A DNA stretch of 5,221 nt from Betaproteobacteria bacterium (GCA_029883965.1 JAOUIN010000168.1:1-5221), one strand, 5' to 3'; positions 1 to 5,221 are shown, counted from the stretch's first letter. Numbers and translations are program-made. The notes: generated from the sequence alone by a model not told the origin.

Positions 1-80
1 AGGATGCCGCCGACATTGCCGCCGCCGAAGATGACTTCGGAGACATTGATGCCGGTACGGCCGAAGAGCCGATGCTGCAT
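1..80 (-). CDS. Aldo/keto reductase, N-terminal fragment (cut by left window edge)
   Basis: Read on the minus strand from the ATG at 80-78, the first 26 codons give MQHRLFGRTGINVSEVIFGG followed by GNVGGI, with no stop before the window edge. This is the typical opening of aldo/keto reductases (beta-hairpin, then a first strand of the pattern 'GRTGxxVSxxxxGG'). The family are cytosolic NADPH-dependent oxidoreductases with a TIM-barrel fold; the catalytic Asp/Tyr/Lys/His lie beyond the visible part, so activity cannot be judged. The start lies only four bases after the TAG stop of the upstream Tat-exported reductase, which implies one transcript and probably translational coupling; I see no strong Shine-Dalgarno sequence of its own. 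The fragment is too short to name a subfamily or substrate. Confidence 0.8.
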   Translation of the reverse strand, partial: MQHRLFGRTGINVSEVIFGGGNVGGI

Positions 81-84
81 CCGG

Positions 85-822
85 CTACTTCAGCGTCGCC
101 GCAATTTTGCGGATCTCGTCGGGCGTATGTTCACCCGCCAGCGGTTCGCGCGGCTGCAAATGCCGGCCCATCACCAGGCCACCGACCAGCACCGGCTCGT
201 AACCGATGTCGCGGATCAGGCCCGACGCAATTTCAATCGCCTGTTTGTCATCACCGGCGATCGGCATGCCGACCTTGCCCGGGTTCTGATACGCCGTGCC
301 CATGCGTGCGGAACCGATGGCATTGAACGCGCGCACGATGCGCGCACCGGGCAGCAGTTCCTGTGACGCGAGGCCCGCACCCTTCTTGCGCGCCCACACA
401 CCGACTTCACCGTCGCGCTGCTCGAACGGATTGCAGGTATCGATCACGATCTTGCCCTTGAGCAATGCGCCCAGATCCTTGCCCACCTGCGGCAGCGCGA
501 AATACGGCACCGAGATCACCAGCACGTCACCGAACGCCGCAGCCTCGCGCGACGTGCCGGCACGCGCGCCATGTCCGATGCTCGCCGCAAGCTGCTTGTC
601 GTGTTCAAGATCGAGCGACGAGAACATCACCGTGTGTCCGGCCTTGGCCCAGGTCGTGCCGAGGGCGCTGCCGACGCGGCCCGAACCGACGAGGCCGATT
701 TTCATTTTGGCGCCGGCGCTGGCAGCGTATGCCGCAAACGGCAGGTTGCCCAGAACCAGCGTTGCAGCAGCGGCCTTGATGAACACGCGACGGTTGAGCG
801 GGGTTTTGCGATGTGTAGTCAT
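85..822 (-). CDS. Tat-exported NAD(P)-binding protein, F420-dependent NADP oxidoreductase-like
   Basis: The 245-residue product opens with a Tat signal: twin arginines at residues 11-12 in NRRVFIK, a hydrophobic stretch at about 17-30, and a likely cleavage site after AYA at 31-33. The mature part begins at once with a Rossmann nucleotide-binding strand, KIGLVGSGRVGSALG (GxGxxG at 46-51). It continues with VIDTCNP (126-132) and RAFNAIG (164-170), both typical of the NADP oxidoreductase/coenzyme F420-dependent family. In that family the domain binds NADP and reduces or oxidises a flavin-like partner. Here the partner and substrate are unknown, and F420 itself need not be used. The in-frame ORF extends upstream to 1002, but the extension is of low complexity, would bury the Tat signal, and lacks a good ribosome site. 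The ATG at 822 has AGGAGA six bases upstream. Export of a dinucleotide-binding fold is plausible through Tat, which moves folded, cofactor-loaded proteins. It is probably co-transcribed with the aldo/keto reductase that follows. Confidence 0.85.
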   Translation of the reverse strand: MTTHRKTPLNRRVFIKAAAATLVLGNLPFAAYAASAGAKMKIGLVGSGRVGSALGTTWAKAGHTVMFSSLDLEHDKQLAASIGHGARAGTSREAAAFGDVLVISVPYFALPQVGKDLGALLKGKIVIDTCNPFEQRDGEVGVWARKKGAGLASQELLPGARIVRAFNAIGSARMGTAYQNPGKVGMPIAGDDKQAIEIASGLIRDIGYEPVLVGGLVMGRHLQPREPLAGEHTPDEIRKIAATLK

Positions 823-828
823 CACAGA

Positions 829-834
829 TCTCCT
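829..834 (-). promoter_or_regulatory. Ribosome binding site fixing the start of the Tat-exported reductase
   Basis: On the minus strand AGGAGA lies six bases before the ATG at 822. It decides in favour of this start over the longer in-frame ORF that begins at 1002, and places the twin-arginine motif at residues 11-12. Confidence 0.8.
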
Positions 835-932
835 GTAAGTGGATGCAGTAGACCCTATGGTCGCATCAGATGCGTCACTCGGGTGTGCCGGCGTCGCTGC
901 AATTGCACCTTGAGAATCCGGCGCACCACAGA

Positions 933-960
933 ATAATTCACAACCTGTTGTTTTAATTAT
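933..960. promoter_or_regulatory. Candidate operator: nested inverted repeat in the divergent region
   Basis: The inner arms ACAAC (940-944) and GTTGT (947-951) are perfect inverted repeats around CT. The outer arms ATAATT (933-938) and AATTAT (955-960) are also perfect inverted repeats, with their centre one base off the inner one. The whole is a near-palindrome of 28 bases in an AT-rich island inside a GC-rich genome, between divergent genes. This is the usual setting for a regulator binding site. No regulator gene is in the window, so its identity is unknown. Confidence 0.4.
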
Positions 961-1186
961 TTTTTTCCAGAAACGCCTACGTGGCCTGCAGCGCCGAATC
1001 ATACGCAGCCTTCAACCCCCTGCAATCACGATTACCAGCAGGCCGCCGCATCCAGCGTGACGCAGCGTTCGCGTGACCAGATCGCGGACTTAAAAAACCA
1101 TTGCGCCCGTTACTGGTTATCATCAATGCCATCAGCGCCGGCACATCCTAAAAAACAAAGCGCGCCTGATTTACCGAGGAGACATC

Positions 1187-2155
1187 ATGAACGGTTCCAG
1201 CGGAATTCTGCGCCACGCAATCCTCGCCGCCGCACTCGTCACGCCATGCATCGCAGCCGCGGCAAGTTATCCGGAACGCCCGGTGCGCATCGTCGTGCCG
1301 GTATCTGCAGGCGGCGGGGTCGACAGCCTCGCGCGCATCGTCGCGCAGCATTACAACGCGGTGTGGGGCCAGCCCTTCATCGTCGACAACCGGCCCGGCG
1401 CGGGCGGCAGCATCGGTGCCGAGATCGCCGCGCGCGCCGCGCCCGACGGCTACACGCTGATGGTGAGCAGCAGCAGTTACATCACCAACGCGGCGATCCG
1501 CGAAGTGCGCTACGACCCGATCCGCGATTTCCAGCCGATCACCAAACTCACCACCAATCCGTACATCATCGTGGTGACACCGTCGCTGCCGGTGAAATCG
1601 GTGAACGACCTCGTCGCCCTCGCGCGCGCGAAGCCCGACACCATCACCTACGCTTCATCCGGCACCGGCGGCATCCTGCACATGGGCGCGGAACTGCTGA
1701 CCGCACTCACCAACACCAAAATGACGCATGTGCCGTACAAGGGCGTGGCCGACGGCTACCCCGCAGTGATGTCCGGTACAGTGAACTGGATGCTCGGCAG
1801 CCCGATCTCCGCACAGCCGCAAATGAAAGCCGGCCGCCTGCGCGGCATCGCGGTCACCGGCGAGAAGCGCATCAAGGCGCTGCCCGATCTGCCGGCCATC
1901 GCCGAGAGCGTGCCCGGTTATGAAGTCAGCGCGTGGTTCGGCCTCTTTGCACCCGCGCACCTGCCCGCGCCGATTCTGGAAGCCCTCTACAAAGAAGCCG
2001 CCAAAGCCGTGAACGAACCCCAACTCGCCGCACGCATGGAAGCCGGCGGCACCGAGACTGTCGGCAACCCGCCGCGCGAATTTACACAACAGACGAAAAA
2101 CGAATACGACAAGTGGCGCAACCTGGTCAAAAAAGCCGGTCTGAAGCTGCAGTAA
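1187..2155 (+). CDS. TTT-family (Bug) periplasmic solute-binding protein, first copy
   Basis: A 322-residue protein of the usual length for Bug receptors, the extracytoplasmic binding component of tripartite tricarboxylate transporters (TctC-like). An N-terminal signal peptide runs to about residue 26 (hydrophobic ILAAALV, then AAAA before SYPERP). Family landmarks follow in order: YPERPVRIVVP (28-38), the ligand-loop AGGGVD (41-46), NRPGAGG (68-74), APDGYT (85-90), SSGTGG (157-162), HVPYKG (181-186), and the GRLRGIAVTG and LPDLPAIAE segments in the second lobe. The fold is a two-lobed Venus flytrap; members bind mono-, di- or tricarboxylates, nicotinate-type acids and related small molecules, and the ligand cannot be read from sequence. 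The ATG is preceded by AGGAG (1177-1181) at five bases. It heads the plus-strand operon; the next gene starts 30 bases after its stop. No TctA/TctB membrane gene is nearby. Confidence 0.93.
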   Translation: MNGSSGILRHAILAAALVTPCIAAAASYPERPVRIVVPVSAGGGVDSLARIVAQHYNAVWGQPFIVDNRPGAGGSIGAEIAARAAPDGYTLMVSSSSYITNAAIREVRYDPIRDFQPITKLTTNPYIIVVTPSLPVKSVNDLVALARAKPDTITYASSGTGGILHMGAELLTALTNTKMTHVPYKGVADGYPAVMSGTVNWMLGSPISAQPQMKAGRLRGIAVTGEKRIKALPDLPAIAESVPGYEVSAWFGLFAPAHLPAPILEALYKEAAKAVNEPQLAARMEAGGTETVGNPPREFTQQTKNEYDKWRNLVKKAGLKLQ

Positions 2156-2607
2156 CCGCAATCAAAAAACATTCGAGGAACACCCATGAAAAAACCGAAT
2201 TTGAACAAGCTTGTCCCCCTGGTCTGCGCGCTGCTGCTCACCGCCCCGCTGGTCCACGCGCAAACCTATCCCTCGAAACCCATCCGCTGGATCGTGCCGT
2301 CCTCCGCCGGCGGCGGCAATGATTTCGTCGCGCGGCTGTTCGGCGCCAGGCTCACCGAGAGCTGGGGCCAGCAGGTCCTGGTCGACCTGCGGCCGGGTGC
2401 GGCCGGCATCCTCGGCTCCGAACTCCTCGTCAATTCCGCGCCTGACGGTTACACCATCATGATCGTGGCCACCGGCTACGGGCTCAATCCCAGCCTCTAT
2501 GCCAAGCTGCCCTACGACACCATCAACGATTTCGCCCGCATCAACCTGCTCGCGTTTTCCCCCAACGTGCTCGTGGTGCACCCGTCGCTGCCGGTGAAAT
2601 CGGTGAA
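1580..2607 (+). repeat. 26-base identical segment shared by the two Bug genes (1580-1605 and 2582-2607)
   Basis: The two receptor genes are identical over 26 bases encoding the end of the PSLPVKSV motif. They are nearly identical again where both encode KMTHVPYKG (about 1719-1743 and 2721-2745). The interval given runs from the first copy of the 26-base segment to the end of the second. The rest of the genes has diverged widely, so this marks homology, probably an old tandem duplication or local gene conversion, and not a mobile repeat. Confidence 0.6.
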
Positions 2608-3163
2608 GGAACTGATCGCCTTCGCCAAGAAGCTCCCCGGTGAACTGAACTACGGCTCATCCGGTGCCGGCACCGGCGGCCACCTCTCGATCGAACTGAT
2701 GAAATATATGGCCGGACTCAAAATGACCCATGTGCCGTACAAAGGCGCGGGCGCCTCCACTGCGGCAGTCGTCAGCGGCGAGATACCGATGCTGATGACC
2801 GCACCGGGTGCCGCGATTCCGTTCGTCAAAGCCGGACGCCTGCGCGCACTGGCCGTGGGCTCGGCCAAACGCGTGAAGGCCATGCCGGATGTGCCGACCA
2901 TGGCCGAGGCCGCGCTGCCGGGCTACGAAGTCGACGGCTTCTATGGCGTGCTCGCACCGGCCAAGACCCCGCGTGCGATCGTCGACAAGCTCTATGCCGA
3001 ACTCGACCGCATCATCAAGCTGCCGGACGTGAACAAGCAGATGGAAGACCGCGGCTTTGATCCGGTGAGCTATACGCCAGAGCAGTTCACCGAGCATGTC
3101 AAAAAAGAAATGAAGAAATGGCCGCCGGTGTTCAAGGCCGCGGGCATCAAGGTCAACAACTGA
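2186..3163 (+). CDS. TTT-family (Bug) periplasmic solute-binding protein, second copy
   Basis: A 325-residue Bug receptor with a classical Sec signal peptide: KK at 2-3, a hydrophobic core at about 9-21, and a predicted cut after VHA at 23-25, leaving QTYPSKP. C14 lies in the core without a lipobox, so it is not a lipoprotein. Landmarks are PSSAGGGND (38-46), DLRPGAAG (67-74), APDGYT (85-90), HVPYKGAG (182-189) and LPGYEVDGFYG in the C-terminal half. It is clearly a paralogue of the gene just upstream, from which it differs in the ligand loops (for example N45 in GGGND against V45 in GGGVD, and DLRPGAAG against NRPGAGG), so the two may bind different solutes. GAGGAA at 2175-2180 serves as ribosome site. 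The selenoprotein gene follows after 46 bases on the same strand. Such receptors normally feed TctA/TctB permeases, which must be encoded elsewhere. Confidence 0.93.
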   Translation: MKKPNLNKLVPLVCALLLTAPLVHAQTYPSKPIRWIVPSSAGGGNDFVARLFGARLTESWGQQVLVDLRPGAAGILGSELLVNSAPDGYTIMIVATGYGLNPSLYAKLPYDTINDFARINLLAFSPNVLVVHPSLPVKSVKELIAFAKKLPGELNYGSSGAGTGGHLSIELMKYMAGLKMTHVPYKGAGASTAAVVSGEIPMLMTAPGAAIPFVKAGRLRALAVGSAKRVKAMPDVPTMAEAALPGYEVDGFYGVLAPAKTPRAIVDKLYAELDRIIKLPDVNKQMEDRGFDPVSYTPEQFTEHVKKEMKKWPPVFKAAGIKVNN

Positions 3164-3198
3164 GCGACCAAACTAAGACATCAATCAACACGCCAGAC

Positions 3199-3204
3199 AA
3201 GGAG
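3199..3204 (+). promoter_or_regulatory. Ribosome binding site of the selenoprotein gene
   Basis: AAGGAG lies five bases before the ATG at 3210. It is a strong site, as expected for a functional gene, and argues that the UGA-interrupted reading frame is expressed and is not a decaying pseudogene. Confidence 0.75.
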
Positions 3205-3209
3205 TACAC

Positions 3210-3770
3210 ATGGGCAAGATCTTTCTCGTAGTACCCGATGCGCCGGCGGAAGACGTGGCGCAACTCAAATCCGAGCGCACGCTCAGTGACAAAGGCATTC
3301 GCCTCGGCGTGCTCGACAACAGCAAGGGCAATGCCGACCACCTGCTGCAAATGATCATCGACGGAGTTAAAAAAGAATTCAAGGTCGAGTCGGTGGTGAT
3401 GACGCGCAAACCCTTTTCGAGCAAGCCGGCCACCGATGAAGTGCTGGACAAGCTGACGAAGGAGGCCGACCTCGTGGTCAGCGCCATGGCCGATTGAGGC
3501 TCGTGCACGTCGTGGAGTGTCCACGACATGGCGCAACTGACCAAACGCGGCGTACTGGCTGCCGTGGTGTGTTCGGATTCATTCATGAAGCTCGGCAAGG
3601 CGCAGTCAAAAGTGTTCGGCGTACCGGACCTGCCGCTGCTGGAAATCAAACACCCGCTGGGCGGGCTCGACATGGAAACGGTGCGCGCGCGCGCCGAAGT
3701 CGCGCTGCCGCAGCTGTTGAAATTCATCAAGGCCTCGCGCGCGCAAAAAACGCCGGAGACACAAGCATGA
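3210..3770 (+). CDS. UGSC family selenoprotein (in-frame TGA at 3495-3497 read as selenocysteine)
   Basis: Read through the TGA, this frame gives one 186-residue protein with Sec at residue 96. The sequence around it is SAMAD-U-GSCTSWSVHDMAQL, which is the name-giving motif of the UGSC (seleno)protein family. U96 and C99 form a U-x-x-C pair like the CxxC of thioredoxin-type proteins and may form a selenenylsulfide. The N-terminal half has LGVLDNSKGNADHLL (32-46) and the hydrophobic strand ADLVVSAM leading to Sec. After it come a helix, VLAAVVCSDSF (about 115-125) and HPLGGLDMETVRARA near 149-163. The halves are in the same frame, separated only by TGA, with no indel, and a SECIS-like hairpin starts within a dozen bases of the TGA. 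There is no signal peptide, so it is probably cytoplasmic. The reaction is unknown; a redox or nucleophilic role for Sec is inferred. The final TGA overlaps the next ATG (ATGA), so the two proteins are probably made together. Standard gene callers would split it or call it a pseudogene. Confidence 0.93.
3495..3497 (+). other. Selenocysteine codon TGA
   Basis: This TGA sits in frame between the GAT codon for D95 and the GGC TCG TGC codons for G-S-C. It occupies exactly the U position of the UGSC motif, and coding potential continues unbroken for 90 further codons. Other family members are known to carry Sec or Cys at this position. Confidence 0.92.
3503..3534 (+). promoter_or_regulatory. Bacterial SECIS hairpin of the selenoprotein gene
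   Basis: A perfect eight-pair stem, GTCGTGGA (3509-3516) with TCCACGAC (3520-3527), closes the loop GTG (3517-3519). Below a C/A mismatch (3508/3528) the stem extends through A3507-U3529 and C3506-G3530. After a bulged G3531 it adds G3505-C3532, U3504-G3533 and G3503-C3534. The loop begins with G and lies 19 bases after the UGA, consistent with the bacterial SECIS pattern of an in-coding hairpin just downstream of UGA with G at the top, recognised by SelB with Sec-tRNA. The same bases encode SCTSWSVHDMA, so they are under double constraint. The pairing is read by eye, with no folding energy computed. Confidence 0.85.
3755..3758 (+). promoter_or_regulatory. Ribosome binding site deciding the start of the 372-residue protein
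   Basis: GGAG lies eight bases before the ATG at 3767, inside the last codons of the selenoprotein gene. It supports this start over the longer in-frame ORF that opens with TTG at 3494 and would overlap the whole second half of the selenoprotein. Confidence 0.7.
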
Positions 3771-4885
3771 GCGCCCTCACCACGCAACTCAAGGAAACCC
3801 CCGGCGCGCTGATCGAATGCGACGACGACCCGGAAGCGGTCTACGAACTGTTATGCGCCAAGGGCTGGAGCGATGGTTTGCCGGTGATCCCGCCCACCCC
3901 CGAACGCGTCGAACGCATGCTGGGCTTTTGCGACCGCGACCTCGATCAACCCGTCGTCCGCATCCCGCCGCGCTTCGGGGCAGCCACCCCGGTGCGCGTC
4001 GCCGCCAACGCGGTCATGGCTGGCTGCAAGCCGGAGTATTTTCCGCTGGTGTTGCTCGCCCTCGAAGCGCTGGCCGAAGAGCAATACAACCTCTACGGCA
4101 CGCAGGCGACCACGCACCCATGCACGCCGATGCTGATTTTCAACGGCCCGGTGGCGCGCGAGGTGGGACTCAACTCCGGCCACAACGTGATGGGCAACTA
4201 CCACCGCGCCAATGCCGCGATCGGCCGCGCGGTGCGGCTCGCGCTGGTGAACATCGGTGCGGCGATCCCCGGCACCGGTGACATGGCCACCGCGGGCACG
4301 CCCGCCAAGTTCACCTTCTGCGTCGCCGAGAACGAAGCCGCCAATCCGTGGCAGCCGCTGCATGTGGAACTCGGTTACCCGGCAGAGGCCAGCACGGTGA
4401 CCGTGGTCGCCGCCGAAGGCCCGCACAACGTCAACGACCACGAAAGCCTCAGCGCCGAGGGCATCCTCACCATGATTGCGGGCACCATGGCCACCACCGG
4501 ATCGAACAACGCCTACTACGCGAGCCAGCCGGTGCTCGCGTTCGGTCCCGAACACGCCGCCACCGTCGCCAGCGGCGGCTTCAGCAAGGCGCAGGTCAAG
4601 CAATGGCTGTTCGACCACGCCACCATACCGATGTCGCGCTGGTCACCGGACAACATCGCGCGACGCTTCCGCCGCCGCCAGGCCGAGCAGTACGCCAACG
4701 CCCCGCTCGACACTCCCATCCACATGTGGGCGAAACCCGACGACCTCATCGTCATCGTCGCCGGCGGGGCGGGCAAACACTCGCAGTACGTGCCCACCTT
4801 CGGTGTCACGCGCGCGGCGACGCGGGCGCTGAAGCGCGCAGATGGCACGCTGGTGAAATCGGTGCAGGAGTTGAAGCGGGCCTGA
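3767..4885 (+). CDS. Conserved protein of unknown function, coupled partner of the UGSC selenoprotein
   Basis: A 372-residue protein for which I cannot name an enzyme family or reaction. It has no signal peptide or membrane segment, so it is probably cytoplasmic. Motif-like stretches that look strongly constrained are GWSDGLPVIPPT (33-44), IPPRFGAATPVRVAANAVMAGCKPEYFP (66-93), LYGTQATTHPC (109-119), FNGPVAREVGLNSGHN (125-140), GTGDMATAGTPAKFTFC (169-185), EGPHNVNDH (217-225) and GTMATTGSNNAYY (239-251). These are rich in Gly, His, Asn and Asp, as in enzyme active sites. Cysteines are at 18, 30, 55, 87, 119 and 185; C87, C119 and C185 lie in the conserved-looking blocks and are candidates for a partner to the selenoprotein's Sec. 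The C-terminal part (DDLIVIVAGGAGKHSQYVPTFG, about 325-346) has a Gly-rich turn after a strand. The ATG overlaps the selenoprotein stop as ATGA, the closest form of coupling, which suggests a stoichiometric complex or successive reactions. Confidence 0.88.
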   Translation: MSALTTQLKETPGALIECDDDPEAVYELLCAKGWSDGLPVIPPTPERVERMLGFCDRDLDQPVVRIPPRFGAATPVRVAANAVMAGCKPEYFPLVLLALEALAEEQYNLYGTQATTHPCTPMLIFNGPVAREVGLNSGHNVMGNYHRANAAIGRAVRLALVNIGAAIPGTGDMATAGTPAKFTFCVAENEAANPWQPLHVELGYPAEASTVTVVAAEGPHNVNDHESLSAEGILTMIAGTMATTGSNNAYYASQPVLAFGPEHAATVASGGFSKAQVKQWLFDHATIPMSRWSPDNIARRFRRRQAEQYANAPLDTPIHMWAKPDDLIVIVAGGAGKHSQYVPTFGVTRAATRALKRADGTLVKSVQELKRA

Positions 4886-4902
4886 AGGCCGCCGCAGCCC
4901 GC
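4876..4902. terminator. Possible bidirectional terminator hairpin between convergent genes
   Basis: GCGGG (4876-4880) pairs with CCCGC (4898-4902). With C4881 bulged, CTG (4882-4884) pairs with CAG (4895-4897), leaving a ten-base loop. It spans the 18-base gap between the convergent stops at 4885 and 4904 and the last codons of the plus-strand gene. No T-run follows on either strand, so it is weak as an intrinsic terminator. Confidence 0.3.
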
Positions 4903-4903
4903 C

Positions 4904-5221
4904 TTACTCCGCCTTGATGCCGGTCGCCTTGGCGAGTTTGGTGAACTTCTCGACTTCGCGCCGGATATGCTCGGCGAACTGTTCGGGCGTACCGGACACG
5001 CTATCGAACCCGAGCTTGCCGAGTGCTGCCTTCACGTCCGGCAGCGCCTGCACCTTGAGCAATTCGGCATTGAGGCGGCCGACGATCTCGGGCGAGGTGC
5101 GCGCGGGAGCCAGCAGTCCGAACCAGGAGGTGATTTCAAAACCCGGCACGCCCGCCTCGGCCATGGTCGGCAGCTCGGTCATCATCGTGCTGCGCTTGAC
5201 CGTGGTCACCGCGAGGCCGCG
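4904..5221 (-). CDS. TTT-family (Bug) solute-binding protein, C-terminal part (cut by right window edge)
   Basis: On the minus strand the frame runs in from the right edge as RGLAVTTVKRS and continues with LPTMAEAGVPGFEITSWFGLLAPA to a TAA at 4906-4904. RxLAVTxxKR followed by LPT(M/V)AEAGVPGFE is the signature of the second lobe of Bug receptors, and about 106 C-terminal residues are visible. An in-frame GTG at 5209 is not a start but an internal valine, because the homology extends upstream to the window edge. The N-terminal lobe, signal peptide and ribosome site lie outside. It converges on the selenoprotein operon with 18 bases between stops, so it belongs to another transcript. It differs from the two plus-strand copies, making three Bug receptors in about 4 kb. 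Confidence 0.9.
   Translation of the reverse strand, partial: RGLAVTTVKRSTMMTELPTMAEAGVPGFEITSWFGLLAPARTSPEIVGRLNAELLKVQALPDVKAALGKLGFDSVSGTPEQFAEHIRREVEKFTKLAKATGIKAE

Larger units (their letters stand above)
823..1186. promoter_or_regulatory. Divergent intergenic region, 364 bases
   Basis: This gap separates the minus-strand reductase pair from the plus-strand transporter/selenoprotein operon and must carry the promoters for both. Its most distinctive part is an AT-rich island at about 931-962 containing a nested inverted repeat. A second A-rich stretch is at 1090-1097 and a third at 1150-1158, closer to the plus-strand start. I could not find a convincing -35/-10 pair with 16-18 base spacing on either strand, so no promoter hexamers are called. 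No RNA gene or small coding region with a good ribosome site is evident. Confidence 0.6.

Noticed and set aside
823..1002. N-terminal extension of the minus-strand reductase to a start at 1002
   Set aside because: The added 60 residues show no family likeness and would place the twin-arginine signal internally. A good ribosome site precedes the ATG at 822.
1057..1923. Plus-strand ORF of 288 codons overlapping the first Bug gene
   Set aside because: It is very Arg/His-rich, has no ribosome site, and is an out-of-frame shadow of a well-supported receptor gene.
3495..3497. Nonsense mutation or sequencing error turning the gene into a pseudogene
   Set aside because: The TGA falls exactly at the U of UGSC, is followed at once by a SECIS-like hairpin, and both halves remain open and well coded. 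Decay would not be expected to produce this arrangement.
3494..3766. Upstream extension of the 372-residue protein from a TTG at 3494
   Set aside because: It overlaps the selenoprotein's second half in another frame, is rich in Arg and of low complexity as shadow frames are, and the ATG at 3767 has its own ribosome site and the ATGA overlap.
3528..3770. Stand-alone 80-codon ORF after the TGA
   Set aside because: It is in the same frame as 3210-3497 and lacks the UGSC active-site motif. It is best read as the C-terminal half of the selenoprotein.
3185..3787. Long minus-strand ORF of 200 codons opposite the selenoprotein gene
   Set aside because: Its Ser/Ala/Arg-rich product resembles no family I know and mirrors the plus-strand gene; long antisense ORFs are common in GC-rich DNA.
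3851..4618. Minus-strand ORF of 255 codons opposite the 372-residue gene
   Set aside because: The product is rich in Gly, Arg, His and Val without domain motifs, which is typical of an antisense shadow. The plus strand has the clear conserved-looking protein.

Overview
The window is GC-rich and densely coded. Its codon use, the abundance of Bug-type tripartite tricarboxylate transporter (TTT) solute receptors and the operon style suggest a betaproteobacterium, most likely of the Burkholderiales; this is inference from gene content, as no taxonomic marker is present. The headline is a gene that looks like two short ORFs (3210-3497 and 3528-3770) but is best read as one selenoprotein gene, 3210-3770. 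An in-frame TGA at 3495-3497 encodes selenocysteine in a U-G-S-C motif, and a near-perfect bacterial SECIS hairpin follows it at once.

Layout. The minus strand from 822 down to 1 carries a Tat-exported Rossmann-fold protein of the F420-dependent NADP reductase-like type (85-822). Four bases later comes the start of an aldo/keto reductase cut by the window edge (1-80). A 364-base divergent intergenic region (823-1186) holds an AT-rich island with a nested inverted repeat, a candidate shared control region. The plus strand then runs as one apparent operon: two TTT/Bug periplasmic receptors (1187-2155 and 2186-3163), the UGSC selenoprotein (3210-3770), and a 372-residue conserved protein of unknown function (3767-4885) whose ATG overlaps the selenoprotein stop. 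The 3' part of a third Bug receptor converges from the minus strand (4904 to the right edge).

How the genes may work together. The two Bug receptors would bind a small, probably carboxylated, solute in the periplasm. The translationally coupled selenoprotein and 372-residue protein look like a cytoplasmic enzyme pair, with the Sec-x-x-Cys motif as a redox or nucleophilic centre. That they act on the imported compound is inference from gene order. No TctA/TctB membrane subunits and no selenocysteine machinery (selA, selB, selC, selD) lie in the window, so both must be supplied from elsewhere if this reading is right.
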